Below, piece by piece: positions 61,231-64,000 of a stretch of DNA of 64,000 nucleotides. The first letter of the stretch is position 1, and each line of letters starts with the position of its first letter. The notes beneath the pieces are model-generated. The model did not search any database, had not been told where the DNA came from, and saw only the letters and a list, made by a program, of their open reading frames with translations. The position numbers were made by a program, and so were the translations under genes. Source of the stretch: Paragonimus skrjabini miyazakii (Eukaryota; Platyhelminthes; Trematoda; Plagiorchiida; Troglotrematidae). The stretch is from contig JTDE01000284.1 in NCBI GenBank assembly GCA_014338405.1, positions 26,740 through 90,739 of the forward strand, given 5' to 3'.

Positions 61231-64000
61231 TCCTGTCGCCCACCTTCCTGGTTCATCAAATCTCATAATGATAACCAACGTGTTCACCTTGTTTATCGCC
61301 TTGCAGGTTTAATGAGATCGGCGATTTCGACCTGTCTGTGAAGACAATCACGGGGTTATTGACTGGAGTTAACAGACAGTAACTTGACTCCCTGAGTAAA
61401 TTAATTAACCACGCCCAGGATATCGACATTGAAACTTGATTTGAGAACTAGAAACTGCTACAAAGATGTTGATAGCTTGCAATATACAGTGGGAATTCCC
61501 ATTGGGTTTTGTGTCTTCTCTCATAATTGTGGTACTTCGCTCTTTCCCATGAACAGAATCTCGAAAACGCATACTATCTATACATTTTCCCAAGACGATA
61601 GCACTAGCCGGACATAAAGTGGCACTCTTATCGGGCCGTATTATTTCTGGACAAATTGTGACCTAATCAGTGGTTATATTGCCAACAGAGAACAAATGTA
61701 TATCTGCACAAATCCCAGGAAGAGCCGTGCATCTTCACAGGGTTAATCCGTTTATTAAAAAGTTGACAGAATACTCTGAAATGGCATCATCTAGAATCCA
61801 GCGAAGTATACAGAGATAACTGTCATCACGACGATGGGGAAATGGAAATTACGATGCCGATATATCAACTCCTTTTAGATTCCACCAACACAATTGTGAC
61901 TGCCACAAGATCACCTCCTATAGGGATGCCCGAATAATAGTCATAATTTTTTAATGGATTTCGTTCAGAACTACAAAGTATTTAAAATCAGGTGGTATAA
62001 CATCATGTTTGGATAACTTTTCATCAGTCAAGTTTCATGCGCCTTATTTCGGAGTCCATTAAAAATGAATGCTGACGAAAAATCTACTGAAATATTGACC
62101 ATTTCACGGGGATGAAAATTCAAGACACATGTTTGAGCGAAGACTGTGGTTTGGTCAATAAGATCACAAATCGAACCATTTAGCAGAACTCGAACATTTG
62201 AATATTTGATTATCAACGTATTTAGTATGGTAATTGCTGCATACTAATGTAGAAAAACTTAACCGATATATCTGTGAGATCGCACTTGGACTCTCTGCTG
62301 TCACCTTAAGAATCTCGTGTGCAGTTTGAATTTCCATTTTTTGTCAGTGTTTTTACTGACAAGTAAGGCAGACATCTGAATTAATGAAAGTACTGGGTAG
62401 TACTCACTTCATAGTCTTCAAACCATGATTCCCTGTAAGTCATTGTCTAAACTTTGCAGAACTGGTGCTACACCTCGCTACATTATAAATTATTCGTCTA
62501 CATTAGCGCAATCTACAATAACTTTTCACGTAAATGTCCGTCGTGAATGCGATCAGTCGGTTACTCACATTTGTCCTTAGGATTTATTTTGTAAGGTATC
62601 TATGAACTGCAATCTTTGCCAGCTTCCTATCCGTGTGTGTAACATAAGTAAGTTCACAAAATATACCTTCTCAATGATTTTGTGACTGAATTCTTGTTTG
62701 GGTCCATCAGCCAGTGCAATTCGTGTGCTTCTTTGTTGGTCACCCGAGTTATTGCGAAAAGTGGTAACGGGCTACGATTGGGAATGTTTAACCAATCAAC
62801 AGAAATTCCGAAAAATATATTGCTTCCGAAGACAAGATGCAACCAAGAAGAGAATAGAATAAACATTTGAAATTTTGGGATATTTTTCGTTATGCAAACA
62901 AACTGCCACTGTTGACACAAGTCGTTGAGCTGTCACTTTGAAAGAGGTTGAATATGATCATAGAGAGCATACATATCATACGATACTCATTTATTGACAC
63001 AAAGCACTCCGAAAAATTGAGTAAAATTAAGAATTTTGGAATAATCAAAGAGTCGTTCATGACTAATTCAATAATCGTAGATACTGCAAGTTATATGTGT
63101 ATATTTTATTCGGGTGTAACTGTAGTGGCAAAAATTTTATGAGTAACTGCATGACTTTTGTTGATTGTTTTCCTACTGTTGCAGCAAAACCTGCAACAAC
63201 GTGGACTGTGAGCGACATCTAAGACGTTTGCACAACTTTTGAAACTGACATTCATGTCGTTTTGAAAGAACCACTCACAGAAAGCATGAATGTGTTTGAA
63301 ATTGAAATCTCCCAATGATTTTGTTGCTGAAACTTCTGGTAGGGAATCAAAAGCAATCATCCTAAGTGACTACCTTCTGAATAATCATACTCTGACGAGA
63401 TGTACGCCATTCCTGGCTGTTTGGCTAGAACAAACCATAATTGCCTAAAAATGAAATCAAAATCGTCTGACTTGCGTTTTGCTGCTGCCGATATTCTGAA
63501 TTGTGGTTAAAACAAATAGCTGTCTTTTTAATTACGTGATGTATTCACTGATATATCACAAGTCAATACATCATCGTGTAACAATCTAACACGCATTATT
63601 TGCTGATGTGTTGTAAGTTCGCTGTAATCCACTCATGCATTGCGTAGCCTACAAAACTGAATAAGCTACGCTCCAATTACTTCCTTACATTACAAAGTAA
63701 TTTCACAATCCAGTGCATGCTGACAAATGAATATTTTATTTTGGGAATGTTTTGAACATCGGAAAAACAGTCCGAAAAACGGATCACCGTATGTATCAAC
63801 TAAATCTGATAGCGCTGCATTTGTCAACCGATTAAGCGAATCAGTCGGTGTTTTTCAAAAAGGTTTCCCACAAATACGTTTGAGATACCGTTGTGATTCA
63901 GGTTTTTTTTCGTGTATATGACGCCATGTTGACAACCGTGAGCACAGGTAGCGAAATGCAAACATAGCGCCTGTTCTACATTGCGTTTATTGTATGCGTC
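61231..64000. other. No recognisable gene
   Basis: Anonymous open frames up to 88 codons. The part to about 61800 may still belong to the Gypsy remnant. 61365-61384 is the inverted partner of 44337-44356. A run of eight thymines lies near 63903. Confidence 0.35.

Noticed and set aside
1..64000. CRISPR array, operons, bacterial promoters or terminators
   Set aside because: No regularly spaced direct repeats and no prokaryotic gene organisation; the content is that of a eukaryotic repeat-rich region.

Overview
The window looks like repeat-rich, non-coding DNA from a eukaryotic nuclear genome. No intact host gene, rRNA gene, canonical tRNA gene, operon or CRISPR array can be supported. The sequence is AT-rich (roughly 60 %) and CpG is not obviously depleted. 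No open frame outside mobile elements resembles a known protein. Everything recognisable is a decayed mobile element. Penelope-like elements (PLEs) with a C-terminal GIY-YIG nuclease, Ty3/Gypsy fragments and tRNA-derived SINEs together fit an invertebrate. A flatworm (trematode or cestode) is my best guess, but the sequence does not prove it.

Layout. 0-8.5 kb: unassigned, with one doubtful protease-like patch near 5.1 kb. 8.55-10.03 kb: PLE-1 (+), directly followed by a tRNA-derived SINE (family A, copy 1). 10.8-15.8 kb: two convergent, related Ty3/Gypsy integrase fragments forming an inverted repeat around 3 kb, which contains a short MITE-like inverted repeat. 17.0-17.4 kb: Ty3/Gypsy reverse transcriptase (RT) remnant (-). 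24.1 kb: SINE-A copy 3. 28.3-31.15 kb: two PLEs in tandem on the minus strand (PLE-5 then PLE-4). 33.3 kb: SINE-B. 38.2-38.6 kb: Ty3/Gypsy RNase H remnant (-). 39.4 and 44.0-44.25 kb: SINE-A copies 4 and 2. 46.3 kb: SINE-B copy 2. 46.95-48.27 kb: PLE-3 (-) between inverted arms. 48.77-51.37 kb: PLE-2 (+) between inverted arms, with a 100-N assembly gap. 60.8-61.2 kb: Ty3/Gypsy integrase remnant (+). The rest holds nothing I can name.

The strongest structural signal is in PLE-2 and PLE-3. Each is 5'-truncated inside or near the RT domain. At the truncation point each is joined to an inverted copy of its own 3' terminus (end of the reading frame plus 3' flank). In PLE-2 this inverted copy reads straight across the position of the N gap, so the gap is probably a zero-length placeholder. 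All five PLEs are dead by visible stops or frameshifts. Four also carry, or lack, changes at the RT catalytic aspartates, and the changes differ between copies. The window therefore documents repeated, independent PLE insertion and decay, not a working gene system.
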